Below the pieces are notes generated by a model. It had not been told where the DNA came from, made no database searches, and saw only the letters and a program-made list of their open reading frames with translations. From contig CAJULF010000005.1 in assembly GCA_910587135.1 (NCBI GenBank), forward strand, positions 19,439 to 83,438: a stretch of 64,000 nt of DNA, given 5' to 3'. The position numbers were made by a program, and so were the translations under genes. The DNA is from an uncultured Oscillospiraceae bacterium (GTDB lineage Bacteria > Bacillota > Clostridia > Oscillospirales > Ruminococcaceae). Positions within the stretch are counted from its first letter, which is position 1; each line of letters begins with the position of its first letter. Below are positions 16,201 through 22,853 of the stretch, piece by piece.

Positions 16201-17324
16201 GCACCGACAAGGAAAAGGTAATAAAGGTAAACAACCGCGGAGAGGCTGTCGCGGTAGGCATAGGCACTGCAACAGTCATCGCGGAATACAACGGCATAAA
16301 AGCAAGCTGCGCCGTAACGGTTGAGCCGAGACCTGTTTTAACGCTCACCCCTACGTCGCTTCAGCTTAGGAAAGACACGACCTCCACGCTCAAGCTGAAA
16401 GTCACTGTCGGCGGCAAGATAGTGAACGATGCCTCTGTTGAATGGAGCAGCGACAACACCGACGTGGCTACGGTAAGCAACGGCATTGTTACCGCGGTAA
16501 AGGCGGGAAAAGCAGCCATCACCGCGGAGTATGACGGCGTAAGGGCTGTCTGCTCCGTTACCGTAAAAACAAGCGGAACGACCTCTGCGGTAAGACCATC
16601 GCGCCCCAACCGCGTAACCGACTATGACACGACCGACACTGCAAACACGACCGACAATTCCGACTCCTACGGAAAGGCGAAGCTGAATGGCACAGTAAGA
16701 AGTTGGAACGATATTGCCAATGAGATCGCCAACGGCAGCGGAAGCTGTAAAATCGAGCTTAACGGCGAAAAAGAAATCCCCGCCGAGGTTATAAGAGCTA
16801 TTTCCGAAAGCGCAAGGACGGTGCAGGCAGTCTTTGATACGTCCATAACCCTGGAGATAAACGGCGCGGAGGTCAACTCCACACTGCCGGTAGCTTTTGA
16901 GAAAACCGAGCTTTCGCCCGAAAATATCCGCGGCACAAACGGTCTCGGATTCAGCTATGCGGGTGCGGCAAACACGGGTATTTCCGCAACATTCAAGCAG
17001 GGCAACGCGGGCAGATTCGCGAATATGTACCTTAAAAGCGGTAACAGCTTCTCCTTTGCCTCAAACGCGAAAATTTCCTCCGATGGCAGCGTTAAGCTGA
17101 CCATTCCGAGCGTGGGCGTGTACGTTATAATGCTCTCCGAGTTCTCCGACCTGAAAGGCGACGCGGACAACAACGGCGCTCTTAACGCTCTTGATGCGGC
17201 ACTGATACTTAAAAACTCCGCCGAGGGCATAAAGACCAGAAACCTCGCTGCCGCCGATTACGACGGAAACGGTGTGTGCAACGCCCTCGACGCGGCATTG
17301 ATCCTCAAACAGATAACTCGCTGA
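13293..17324 (+). CDS. Secreted transglutaminase-like, multi-repeat dockerin protein
   Basis: 1343 residues from the ATG at 13293 (GGAGG 8 nt upstream; a GTG two codons earlier is less likely). A signal peptide ends near ASA (residue 29). Residues about 205-330 form a transglutaminase-like domain with a complete triad: Cys275 (VCEGYSKAFQYL), His305 (GGAHMWNI), Asp320 (SYHVDVTNCD). Then come an Ig-like Big_2 module (about 380-470), Cys/His zinc-ribbon-like segments, three 71-residue tandem repeats (HWHxCxxCxxRLD ... TYSCTVCGYVIKTE), two more Big_2 modules (about 930-1090), a Thr/Asp linker, an unrecognised domain, and a C-terminal dockerin with two calcium loops (GDADNNGALNALDAAL, DYDGNGVCNALDAAL). 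The dockerin implies attachment to a cohesin on a cell-surface scaffold. Whether the triad is a protease or a cross-linker is unknown. Confidence 0.88.
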   Translation: MKKFKSGFISILTAAGIMLTPLAGMPASAREQNAAEYLSSVDTSKLPNSKELEKLFIERLFRDCGTSLYKADYGASQLTGAQLEMYNTLKAHISAISNGEKTNTVLELTRTAEFTGTTQSEFDAVFEAEGGKFTNDVSTAFDYLMVDMPMEFYWFNKTQGGGMQQKVEGRAEGNTITLSMNITFAVSRDYMDADDTTVNTEKIGAAKSAAAYAREIAAKYDGKSDYDKILGYKEEICNLVSYNHDAADDSKNTPYGDPWQLVWVFDGDPDTNVVCEGYSKAFQYLCDMGGVECYIVTGKMNGGAHMWNIAVLDGKSYHVDVTNCDEGTVGAPGKLLLKGASASTAGSCSINGITYTYDTDLVYPADILTVSTEDYTPTEEPSYSLNPTTATLTAGEEKEFKAVGVAEDEYDLLKWELDVSVPLIAALTDNRDGTCTVTGGTAAGTGKLTASLDGKKIGEATITVTAAAGDDCRHILTARTAVAPSCTNGGNEAYWTCSECGKMFSDAAGTTEIADVPKTPALGHDIAPLFIQDERSHYQKCVRCNIKIGEQLHSEDGGTVTVAPGDTTDGVRSYKCTVCGRELRTETIPALGESHVHNYTITNFDINHHWKECICGNKDEFSPHTNDTREKIVLEATCSADGLKYVIGFCKVCGAETSRQSDFIPKTNVHTPGSEYGMDADSHWKICTGCDKRLDLSTHISDGGKVTTPATESAEGVKTYSCTVCEYVIKTEAIPKSDHIHKPADAWSTDETGHWHGCANCAERLDFNAHISDGGKVTTPATETAEGMKTYSCTVCGYVIKTETIPKSDHTHNPADAWSADETGHWHICANCAEKLDFHAHKSDSGVVTTPATETSVGIKTYSCTVCAYVIKTEEIPKLSHTHSPAEIWSSDSAGHWHDCTVCGDRLGYGEHSFTDGVCTVCGRTDTIDPKVTVILDPASAALHAGDTLTITATALKNGAELTDAVFTWSTDKEKVIKVNNRGEAVAVGIGTATVIAEYNGIKASCAVTVEPRPVLTLTPTSLQLRKDTTSTLKLKVTVGGKIVNDASVEWSSDNTDVATVSNGIVTAVKAGKAAITAEYDGVRAVCSVTVKTSGTTSAVRPSRPNRVTDYDTTDTANTTDNSDSYGKAKLNGTVRSWNDIANEIANGSGSCKIELNGEKEIPAEVIRAISESARTVQAVFDTSITLEINGAEVNSTLPVAFEKTELSPENIRGTNGLGFSYAGAANTGISATFKQGNAGRFANMYLKSGNSFSFASNAKISSDGSVKLTIPSVGVYVIMLSEFSDLKGDADNNGALNALDAALILKNSAEGIKTRNLAAADYDGNGVCNALDAALILKQITR
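15387..16025 (+). repeat. Three 213-bp tandem repeats inside the dockerin gene
   Basis: Units start at 15387, 15600 and 15813 (period 213 nt, 71 codons). The next cognate histidine codon is at 16026. Units 1 and 2 are close to identical at DNA level over long stretches (for example GACCACACC.GCGACCGAA), which points to recent duplication. Each unit encodes two CxxC or CxxC-like pairs and several histidines. Confidence 0.85.
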
Positions 17325-17337
17325 CAGCACCGATATC

Positions 17338-17377
17338 CCCGCCCACGGCAGATTTTCGCCCGCGGGCGGGTTTTTGT
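17338..17377 (+). terminator. Terminator of dockerin protein gene
   Basis: CCCCGCCC pairs with GGGCGGG, followed by TTTTTG, starting 14 bp after the stop codon. Confidence 0.75.
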
Positions 17378-17480
17378 ATGCATATTTCTGCGACGAGCGG
17401 ATTTAAGTTTTTTGATTCGCGCCGCCCCAATTCTATAATAAAAAAACAAGAAATTCAAAAAATTTTTATTTTAGTCTTTG

Positions 17481-17654
17481 TATAAAGGCAGAACTATGGC
17501 TGATTATTTAAAAAATTTCAAAATTTCCGCACTCACGCTCCGCTTCGCTCTGCGCGACTGCGGAAACCGCGCTGCATTTGCCATTCGGCAAATGCGCGAC
17601 TTTTTGAAATTTCATGCGCCGACATTATGCTGCCAATAGGCTTTTTATCAAAGC
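17481..17654 (+). repeat. Family A structured repeat, copy A4
   Basis: Begins TATAAAGGCAGAACTATGGC and ends AGGCTTTTTATCAAAGC. Hairpin I is TTTCCGCACTCACGC ... GCGCGACTGCGGAAA. Hairpin II is GCGCTGCATTTGCC ... GGCAAATGCGCG. It fills most of the space between the dockerin gene and the sigma-factor gene and lies about 90 bp before the latter's start. Confidence 0.8.
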
Positions 17655-17746
17655 TGAAAAAAATAAGATTTTTCCCCCTTTTTACCCAACCTTTTTGTTT
17701 TTTCCCCCACTATATATTCGAGAACGCTTTCCGGAGGGCATTCAAA

Positions 17747-19417
17747 ATGGACAAAAAAACAGCGGACAAATACATTTACGAGTACAAGGACAGGATATTC
17801 GGCTACGCGATGGACAAGATGCGAAACATCGACCAGGCGCAGGAGCTTGCCTCCGACATAATATGCGAGGTGTACTGTTCCTTTCTGAAATCCGATGATA
17901 TCGCTAATCTTGACGGGTATGTTTACCGAATCGCACAGAATATGCGCGCAAGGTATATCAACAGGCTTGTTACGGGCAGACGCATGGAGAACATAGACAA
18001 CATGGTTATACCCTACAACGACGAGCCGAGAATCGAAGACACCGAAGATATAGAAGCCCTGCGCCGGGAGATAGGATACCTTACCGACCGCCAGCGGCTT
18101 ATCGTCTATATGTACTATTACGATAATATGCAGGTTGCGGATATCGCGGAAAAACTGCGTATCTCCGCGGGCACTGTAAAATGGCATTTGTCGGACGCAC
18201 GAAGCAAACTTAAGGAGGGTATTACTATGAACACGATGAGTACAACAGAAATGAATTTAGGGCTTAATCCCGTGATATTTTTCAATATGGGACACTGCGG
18301 CATCCCCGGCTCTACGGGCGATACCAAGGATATGTTTGACACAAGGCTGAAGCAGAATATCGCCTACGCCTGCTACTGGGAGCCTAAGACGATCGATGAG
18401 ATAGCAAGAACCGTCGGGATTCCGCAGGCTTATGTCGCGGATAATCTGGAAAAGCTGGTGGAGTACGCCTATATCGACAGGCTGGACAACTCCAAAAATC
18501 CGAAATTCAGAACCAATATGTTTATTACCAACTACCGCAAGGCAAAGAGCGGCAACGGCTTGGTAAACAGAGCGGCGGAGCTGCTCTGCGAGAAATTCTT
18601 CCCGAAAATATTCGTGGAATTTGAAGCAGACCCTGCGCACTGGGGACTTTCCTGCGACGGGGACGACCTGAATTTCATGAAATACAGCCTTGTTATGGCT
18701 TGTATTTCCATGGGGCTGGAGCTGAGCCAAAAATACATTGAGGACTCAAATCTGATGGTCAAGCGCCCCGACGGAGGGTATTTTATTGCCAACGCGACCG
18801 TCACCGACGACAGGGAGCTTCCCGACGGCAGCAAGCCGGACATGTACTGGACATGCGGCACGATGTCCCGCAACAACTGGGTTTACAGTCCGGAGGAAAG
18901 CAGACGTAAAGATGCGTTTGAAGCCGTTTCCATAGACTGCCGCTTTGCGGACAGAAGCGGCGGCTGGAGAGATAACCTCAACAGCGACTGGGAGTCGCTT
19001 GTAAAATTCATAAACGGCGGCAGGGACAGCCTTACCGCGGAGGAATACAAGCGTATCCGCGACAAGGGGTATGTTTTCGAGGACAGGGCTCAGCCCGTTA
19101 TTTTAAGGGTGAAGCTGAACGAAGGCGCAACGCTTAGCGGCTCTCTCAAACGGCTGATAAACGAAAAAGTCGCCGTTTCGCCCGAAATAAGGCAGCTTGC
19201 AAAGCAGATGGACGAGGAAGAGTTTGCGGCGCTGAAAAATAATTATCCCGAGCATATACACCCCGTTTTGGAACTTATGACCTGCACCAACATTATCTCC
19301 AATCCGCATATGATTCCCAGAGTGGTGGAAAAGCTGCTTGAAAAGGGTTTGCTGAAGCCGCTTACGGATATTCAGCGCAAATCGGCGTTTTCGATTTTGT
19401 GCATGAACGCGGAATAA
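17747..19417 (+). CDS. ECF-type sigma factor fused in frame to a 396-residue C-terminal part
   Basis: 556 residues from the ATG at 17747 (GGAGGG 8 nt upstream). Residues 5-75 are sigma region 2 (YIYEYKDRIFGYAMDKMRNI, then LDGYVYRIAQNMRARYI). Residues 105-155 are sigma region 4 (LTDRQRLIVYMYYYDNMQVA, then ISAGTVKWHLSDARSKLKEG). The rest begins at Met161 and has a winged-helix-like segment (TIDEIARTVGIPQAYVADNL, about 215-245) followed by about 300 residues of no recognised family. An internal ATG at 18227 with a consensus ribosome site lies exactly at the boundary, so a separate 396-residue protein may also be made. The C-terminal part may be a sensor or anti-sigma-like regulator; that is inference. 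Confidence 0.82.
   Translation: MDKKTADKYIYEYKDRIFGYAMDKMRNIDQAQELASDIICEVYCSFLKSDDIANLDGYVYRIAQNMRARYINRLVTGRRMENIDNMVIPYNDEPRIEDTEDIEALRREIGYLTDRQRLIVYMYYYDNMQVADIAEKLRISAGTVKWHLSDARSKLKEGITMNTMSTTEMNLGLNPVIFFNMGHCGIPGSTGDTKDMFDTRLKQNIAYACYWEPKTIDEIARTVGIPQAYVADNLEKLVEYAYIDRLDNSKNPKFRTNMFITNYRKAKSGNGLVNRAAELLCEKFFPKIFVEFEADPAHWGLSCDGDDLNFMKYSLVMACISMGLELSQKYIEDSNLMVKRPDGGYFIANATVTDDRELPDGSKPDMYWTCGTMSRNNWVYSPEESRRKDAFEAVSIDCRFADRSGGWRDNLNSDWESLVKFINGGRDSLTAEEYKRIRDKGYVFEDRAQPVILRVKLNEGATLSGSLKRLINEKVAVSPEIRQLAKQMDEEEFAALKNNYPEHIHPVLELMTCTNIISNPHMIPRVVEKLLEKGLLKPLTDIQRKSAFSILCMNAE
18212..18229 (+). promoter_or_regulatory. Internal ribosome site and in-frame start within the sigma gene
   Basis: AAGGAGGG (18212-18219), a 7-nt gap, then ATG (18227), in frame with the sigma factor and immediately after region 4. 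Translation from here would give 396 residues (18227-19417). The spacing is as good as that of the gene's own start. Confidence 0.6.
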
Positions 19418-19510
19418 TATGCGGCAATGCTCTGAAAAAATAAATAAGGAAACGCTGATCAACGCAAAGCGTAACATGACCGGCGTTTCCTGGACCAATG
19501 GAGGTAAGCA

Positions 19511-20305
19511 ATGAAGAACTTTGACGGGATCTGCGGAATATGGCATGGAAAAAACGCGTCGGCGGCAATAACCGAAGACTTTTCCATATTCTTTTTAAGA
19601 CTTGAACCCGAGCTTATAGCGGCGGTGCTCAAACATTCCGAATACGGAACGGTGGGAACCGTTTACGGCATAGGAAATGACCGGAACGCAAACTCGATAT
19701 ACCGTATTGTCAATCCCGACAGCGGAAAAATCTGCTGCAATGCTGAAAACGACGAAAGGCTCAGGTTACACGAAAACGATATAGCCGAATTTGACAGCAA
19801 GGGCGGAAACCTGATTTATACGGCTTATAACGGCAGCCGTTTTGAGCTTACATTGGCGGAAAAAATTTATCCCGGCTATTTTGTCAAGGACAAAAACAGC
19901 GACTCCCTTTCCGTAACGGAAAAAATGGCAAAATGGAATATACTGTCCTGCTTTGTATATAAAGACGGATTTTACAACGTACATATAGATGCCGTTAAAT
20001 ATTCCGCTTTTTTCGGGTTTGACGAAAAGGAAAAATTTCTTTATTGTCGGATAGGACAGAACGCTTACTGCGAAAAGGGTTGGGCAATGCTTTCCACCAC
20101 TTGTATCAGAATGAATGAGAGCAGAATGTTAGAGGATAATTTGCTTGCTTTGAAGGATTATAAGCCCAACGAAGACTTCTTTGTCATAGACGGCTGCTCT
20201 TTTCCCGATGACGGCGGCTGGTATTGGTCGCTCAAAGAGGTAACGGATGATATTATTTATTTGAACGGCTGCGGCGGCGCTACATACGAGATACATAAAA
20301 ATTAA
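19511..20305 (+). CDS. Uncharacterised 264-residue protein downstream of the sigma factor
   Basis: ATG follows GGAGG at 7 nt. The protein is rich in beta-type segments and aromatic residues, with four or more scattered cysteines (ICGIW, KICCN, FLYCRI, DGCSF, NGCGG). There is no signal peptide or membrane segment. It lies 93 bp after the sigma fusion and may share its transcript. I do not recognise a family. The regularly spaced short motifs (GTVYGIGND, DEKEKFLYCRIGQ, DDIIYLNGCGG) suggest a beta-propeller or similar repeated sheet, without firm support. Confidence 0.75.
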   Translation: MKNFDGICGIWHGKNASAAITEDFSIFFLRLEPELIAAVLKHSEYGTVGTVYGIGNDRNANSIYRIVNPDSGKICCNAENDERLRLHENDIAEFDSKGGNLIYTAYNGSRFELTLAEKIYPGYFVKDKNSDSLSVTEKMAKWNILSCFVYKDGFYNVHIDAVKYSAFFGFDEKEKFLYCRIGQNAYCEKGWAMLSTTCIRMNESRMLEDNLLALKDYKPNEDFFVIDGCSFPDDGGWYWSLKEVTDDIIYLNGCGGATYEIHKN

Positions 20306-20316
20306 GGCTATTTTTT

Positions 20317-20345
20317 AAGGCAACACCGCACAAAGCTTGTGCGAT
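20317..20345. repeat. Truncated TAAGGCAA-type palindrome
   Basis: TTAAGGCAACACCGCACAAAG followed by CTTGTGCG forms a short hairpin (CGCACAAAGCTTGTGCG). Its first 20 bases match the end of the element at 6263-6441. Confidence 0.55.
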
Positions 20346-20350
20346 CAGCC

Positions 20351-20419
20351 TGTAGAAAAAGACTATTGACAACACAATTTCATGCTCCGACATTGTGTTG
20401 TCAATAGTCTTTTTCTACA
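20351..20419. terminator. Bidirectional terminator: 27-bp perfect hairpin made from a family A end
   Basis: Bases 20351-20377 are exactly complementary to 20393-20419, giving a 27-bp uninterrupted stem with a 15-nt loop. The right arm plus loop matches the 3' end of family A (TTTCATGCtCCGACATT ... GTCTTTTTCTACAAGC). The left arm is its inverted copy. It lies between convergent gene ends (20305 and 20442) and has TCTTTTTC on both strands. Confidence 0.75.
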
Positions 20420-20424
20420 AGCTG

Positions 20425-20461
20425 AAACCCGCCCGAACAAGTCAACTGTTCGGGCGGGTTT
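20425..20461 (-). terminator. Terminator of radA-DUF2809 operon
   Basis: AAACCCGCCCGAACA pairs with TGTTCGGGCGGGTTT. The hairpin overlaps the stop codon of the DUF2809 gene at 20442. Confidence 0.7.
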
Positions 20462-20840
20462 GTGTATCGGTTTTGCGGTATCTCCAATAATCCCAGATCG
20501 CCGCAAGAATGCCGCCGACTGCGTAGCACAATAAATCCGCAAAGTCAAATGTCGCACCGAGTATTACCGCGAAAACGCTGCCAACGCGTTCCGACAGATC
20601 GGTAAGCTGGAGAATCTCCACAACAAAGGCAAGAGCGGTAACCCATACCGACAGAAACGGCGGTTTGCTCACAAATACGATACGCGCGCCGCAGTAGACC
20701 GTCACCACCGCCAGCACGTCGCCCAGATAGGGACGCACAAAGCGGTCGTGCACAAACAGCGCTATTATGACCTCCGTGACGAACAGCAGCACGAATGCCG
20801 CGGCATACAGCAGTCTTTTTTTGGTATTGCTCAGTTTCAT
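20442..20840 (-). CDS. DUF2809-family membrane protein
   Basis: 132 residues with four predicted membrane helices (about 8-30, 38-56, 62-80, 100-120). The family signature is present: a charged RPYLGDVLAVVTVYC segment after helix 1 and GATFDFADLLCYAVGG near the end. Function of the family is unknown. Its ATG overlaps the radA stop codon (ATGA), so it is translationally coupled to radA. A longer frame to 20975 only reflects overlap with radA. Confidence 0.82.
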   Translation of the reverse strand: MKLSNTKKRLLYAAAFVLLFVTEVIIALFVHDRFVRPYLGDVLAVVTVYCGARIVFVSKPPFLSVWVTALAFVVEILQLTDLSERVGSVFAVILGATFDFADLLCYAVGGILAAIWDYWRYRKTDTQTRPNS

Positions 20841-22231
20841 GTTGCGTTCCCCTGCGGCTTTTTCTCGGAGGATATGGCGCGGAAAGCCTGCTCCAACGTA
20901 TTCGCGCCGATTATCTGAATACCGTAGCCCTCCGCCCTGCTGAGCGATGAAAAGGACTGCTTCGGGATAATGCACTTCTCAAAACCCAGCCGCGACCCCT
21001 CTTTTACCCTTTCGCGGACATGGGAAACCGCGCGTACTTCTCCGCCAAGCCCTACCTCGCCGAATACCATCAGCTTGTCGGGTATTATCTTATCGCACAG
21101 CCCCGAATACAAAGCCATAGCCACTGCGAGATCCGCAGCGGGCTCGTCCACTCTCAAACCTCCTACGATATTCACATACACATCTACGCCGCCGAAAAAA
21201 AAGCCCGTTCTTTTTTCCAACACCGCCAGCAGCATATAAAGCCTGTTATAGTCAAAGCCCGTTGCAACACGGCGCGGCGCTGAAAAATTAGACTTTGTGA
21301 CAAGCGCCTGCACCTCGGCGAGAATGGGACGAGTTCCCTCCACGGTACACACCACGGTGCTGCCCGAAATGCTTTTCAGCCGCCCTGACAGCATCATTTC
21401 GGAGGGATTTACGACCTCCTTCAGTCCATCGTCGTCCATATTGAAAACGCCTATCTCATTCGTAGAGCCGAAGCGGTTCTTGATAGCCCTTAAAATACGG
21501 TAAGACAGCTGCTTTTCACCCTCGAAATACAGCACCGTATCCACAATATGCTCCATGATTTTCGGACCCGCTATACCGCCGTCCTTGTTTACGTGGCTCA
21601 CAATAAATACCGGTATTTCCTCGCTTTTAGCCATCCTCATAAAAGCGTTGGTGCATTCTCTCACCTGCACGATGCTGCCTGCCGACGACGAGGCGGAAGA
21701 TGTTGTGATGGTCTGAATGGAATCTATTATGACTATTTCGGGTTTGTTTGCGCACACAGCGTGAATTATGCTCTCACAGCTGTTGTTGCTTGCAAGAAAC
21801 AAATTGTCGGAGTTTACCCCCAGCCGCTCCGCGCGCAGCTTTATCTGCCGCTCGCTTTCCTCGCCGGAAACGTACAGAATAGTATGCTCGTTTCCCATAA
21901 ATCCGCATATTTGCAGCAGCAATGTGGATTTGCCTATGCCCGGGTCGCCGCCTATAAGCACCAGCGAACCCTTTACCAGACCGCCCCCGAGCACCCTGTC
22001 AAGCTCGGATATGCCCGTACCGTAGCGCGTCTCGTCCTTATAGCTTATCTCCCCTATCCTGCTGTATTTGAATTCACCCGCGGAAACGGAGGAATACCCG
22101 CCCTTTCCCACCACTACCGGCGCGGATTCCTCAATAGTATTCCATGCGCCGCAGGCGGTGCAGCGCCCGTTCCATTTGGGATACTCCTGCCCGCACTCGC
22201 GGCATATAAACAATGTCCTTGGTTTTGCCAA
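20837..22231 (-). CDS. radA: DNA repair protein RadA
   Basis: 464 residues, starting with TTG at 22231 behind AAGGAGG. There is an N-terminal zinc finger (C10, C13, C24, C27; CRECGQEYPKWNGRCTACG). The RecA-like ATPase has Walker A GGDPGIGKST and the RadA-specific KNRFG motif (IKNRFGSTNEIG). The C-terminal Lon-like domain has VYVNIVGGLRVDEPAADLAV and FGEVGLGGEVRAV. RadA drives branch migration in homologous recombination. The gene is preceded by a family B leader element and a multi-hairpin leader. Confidence 0.97.
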   Translation of the reverse strand: MAKPRTLFICRECGQEYPKWNGRCTACGAWNTIEESAPVVVGKGGYSSVSAGEFKYSRIGEISYKDETRYGTGISELDRVLGGGLVKGSLVLIGGDPGIGKSTLLLQICGFMGNEHTILYVSGEESERQIKLRAERLGVNSDNLFLASNNSCESIIHAVCANKPEIVIIDSIQTITTSSASSSAGSIVQVRECTNAFMRMAKSEEIPVFIVSHVNKDGGIAGPKIMEHIVDTVLYFEGEKQLSYRILRAIKNRFGSTNEIGVFNMDDDGLKEVVNPSEMMLSGRLKSISGSTVVCTVEGTRPILAEVQALVTKSNFSAPRRVATGFDYNRLYMLLAVLEKRTGFFFGGVDVYVNIVGGLRVDEPAADLAVAMALYSGLCDKIIPDKLMVFGEVGLGGEVRAVSHVRERVKEGSRLGFEKCIIPKQSFSSLSRAEGYGIQIIGANTLEQAFRAISSEKKPQGNAT

Positions 22232-22243
22232 AACGACGCCTCC

Positions 22244-22352
22244 TTATTTAAAACAATTTCTCGCAGGCGGAAACTGCCCTCGACCCACGCGGGGCAAGCC
22301 CGTCCTATTTCAAAGCTCCGCTATATCGACGGCTTGCATTATTCGAAATTGT
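22244..22352 (-). repeat. Family B structured leader element, radA copy (B1)
   Basis: Its end TTTAAATAAGGAGG (minus strand) contains the radA Shine-Dalgarno. ACAATTTCG at the outer side pairs with CGAGAAATTGT at the inner side. Between them lie two weaker hairpin regions and the shared word GCGGAGCTTT. Confidence 0.7.
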
Positions 22353-22365
22353 ATGGTTCTCATTT

Positions 22366-22485
22366 ATTATACCATAAGCCTGAAGAGATTATGGTATAAT
22401 TGTCCATTAACGCATGGAGCAAATCGAAGATTTGCGGATATGCGTGGACATAAGGGTATAATAAATGCCCTGCGTTTATTATACC
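22366..22485. other. Three consecutive hairpins upstream of radA
   Basis: H1: ATTATACCATAA (22366-22377) pairs with TTATGGTATAAT (22389-22400). H2: GTCCA..CGCAT..GCAAATC pairs with GATTTGC..ATGCG.TGGAC (22402-22449). H3: GGTATAATAAA (22455-22465) pairs with TTTATTATACC (22475-22485). H3 overlaps the -10 box. H1 and H2 fall in the radA leader. Confidence 0.6.
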
Positions 22486-22506
22486 ATAAACCGGCCAAAC
22501 TGACAA
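22478..22506 (-). promoter_or_regulatory. Promoter of radA
   Basis: On the minus strand: TTGTCA (22506-22501), a 17-bp spacer, TATAAT (22483-22478). It gives a leader of about 240 nt that carries two hairpins and the family B element. Confidence 0.65.
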
Positions 22507-22590
22507 CCCCTATTGCATTTTTATCAGAACTGCGGACAGTGTGAATTTATTCCCGCCAGTCGCTTTTTTTATGTATTTTCAGAAAAATAC

Positions 22591-22619
22591 TTGAAAAATT
22601 GTCCGATAAGTTGTAAAAT
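22591..22619 (+). promoter_or_regulatory. Promoter of the hybrid histidine kinase
   Basis: TTGAAA, a 17-bp spacer and TAAAAT, leaving a leader of about 225 nt before the start at 22854. The phrase GGACAATTTGTAAAA just before the gene resembles the promoter region, but I see no defined riboswitch. Confidence 0.55.
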
Positions 22620-22853
22620 ATAAATAGAAATTCTTTTTGTACAAACATCTATTGCGGATGAAATGAAATTTTACAAGCAGATAATCGAATTGTATATGTC
22701 ATAGATATTATTTGAGGGATTTACCCGCTCGCCGGAAAGCAGCAAATCGGCGCGAAATCAAATCGCCGCCGGGGCAGGCAAAAGATTTTATGTAAATGTA
22801 ACGGACAATTTGTAAAACGGAACAACCAAATCGATTTGAAAAGAGGGGAATTT

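Noticed and set aside
20442..20975. Longer reading of the DUF2809 gene (177 residues)
   Set aside because: The first 45 codons lie inside radA in another frame; the ATGA overlap at 20837-20840 gives a natural start.
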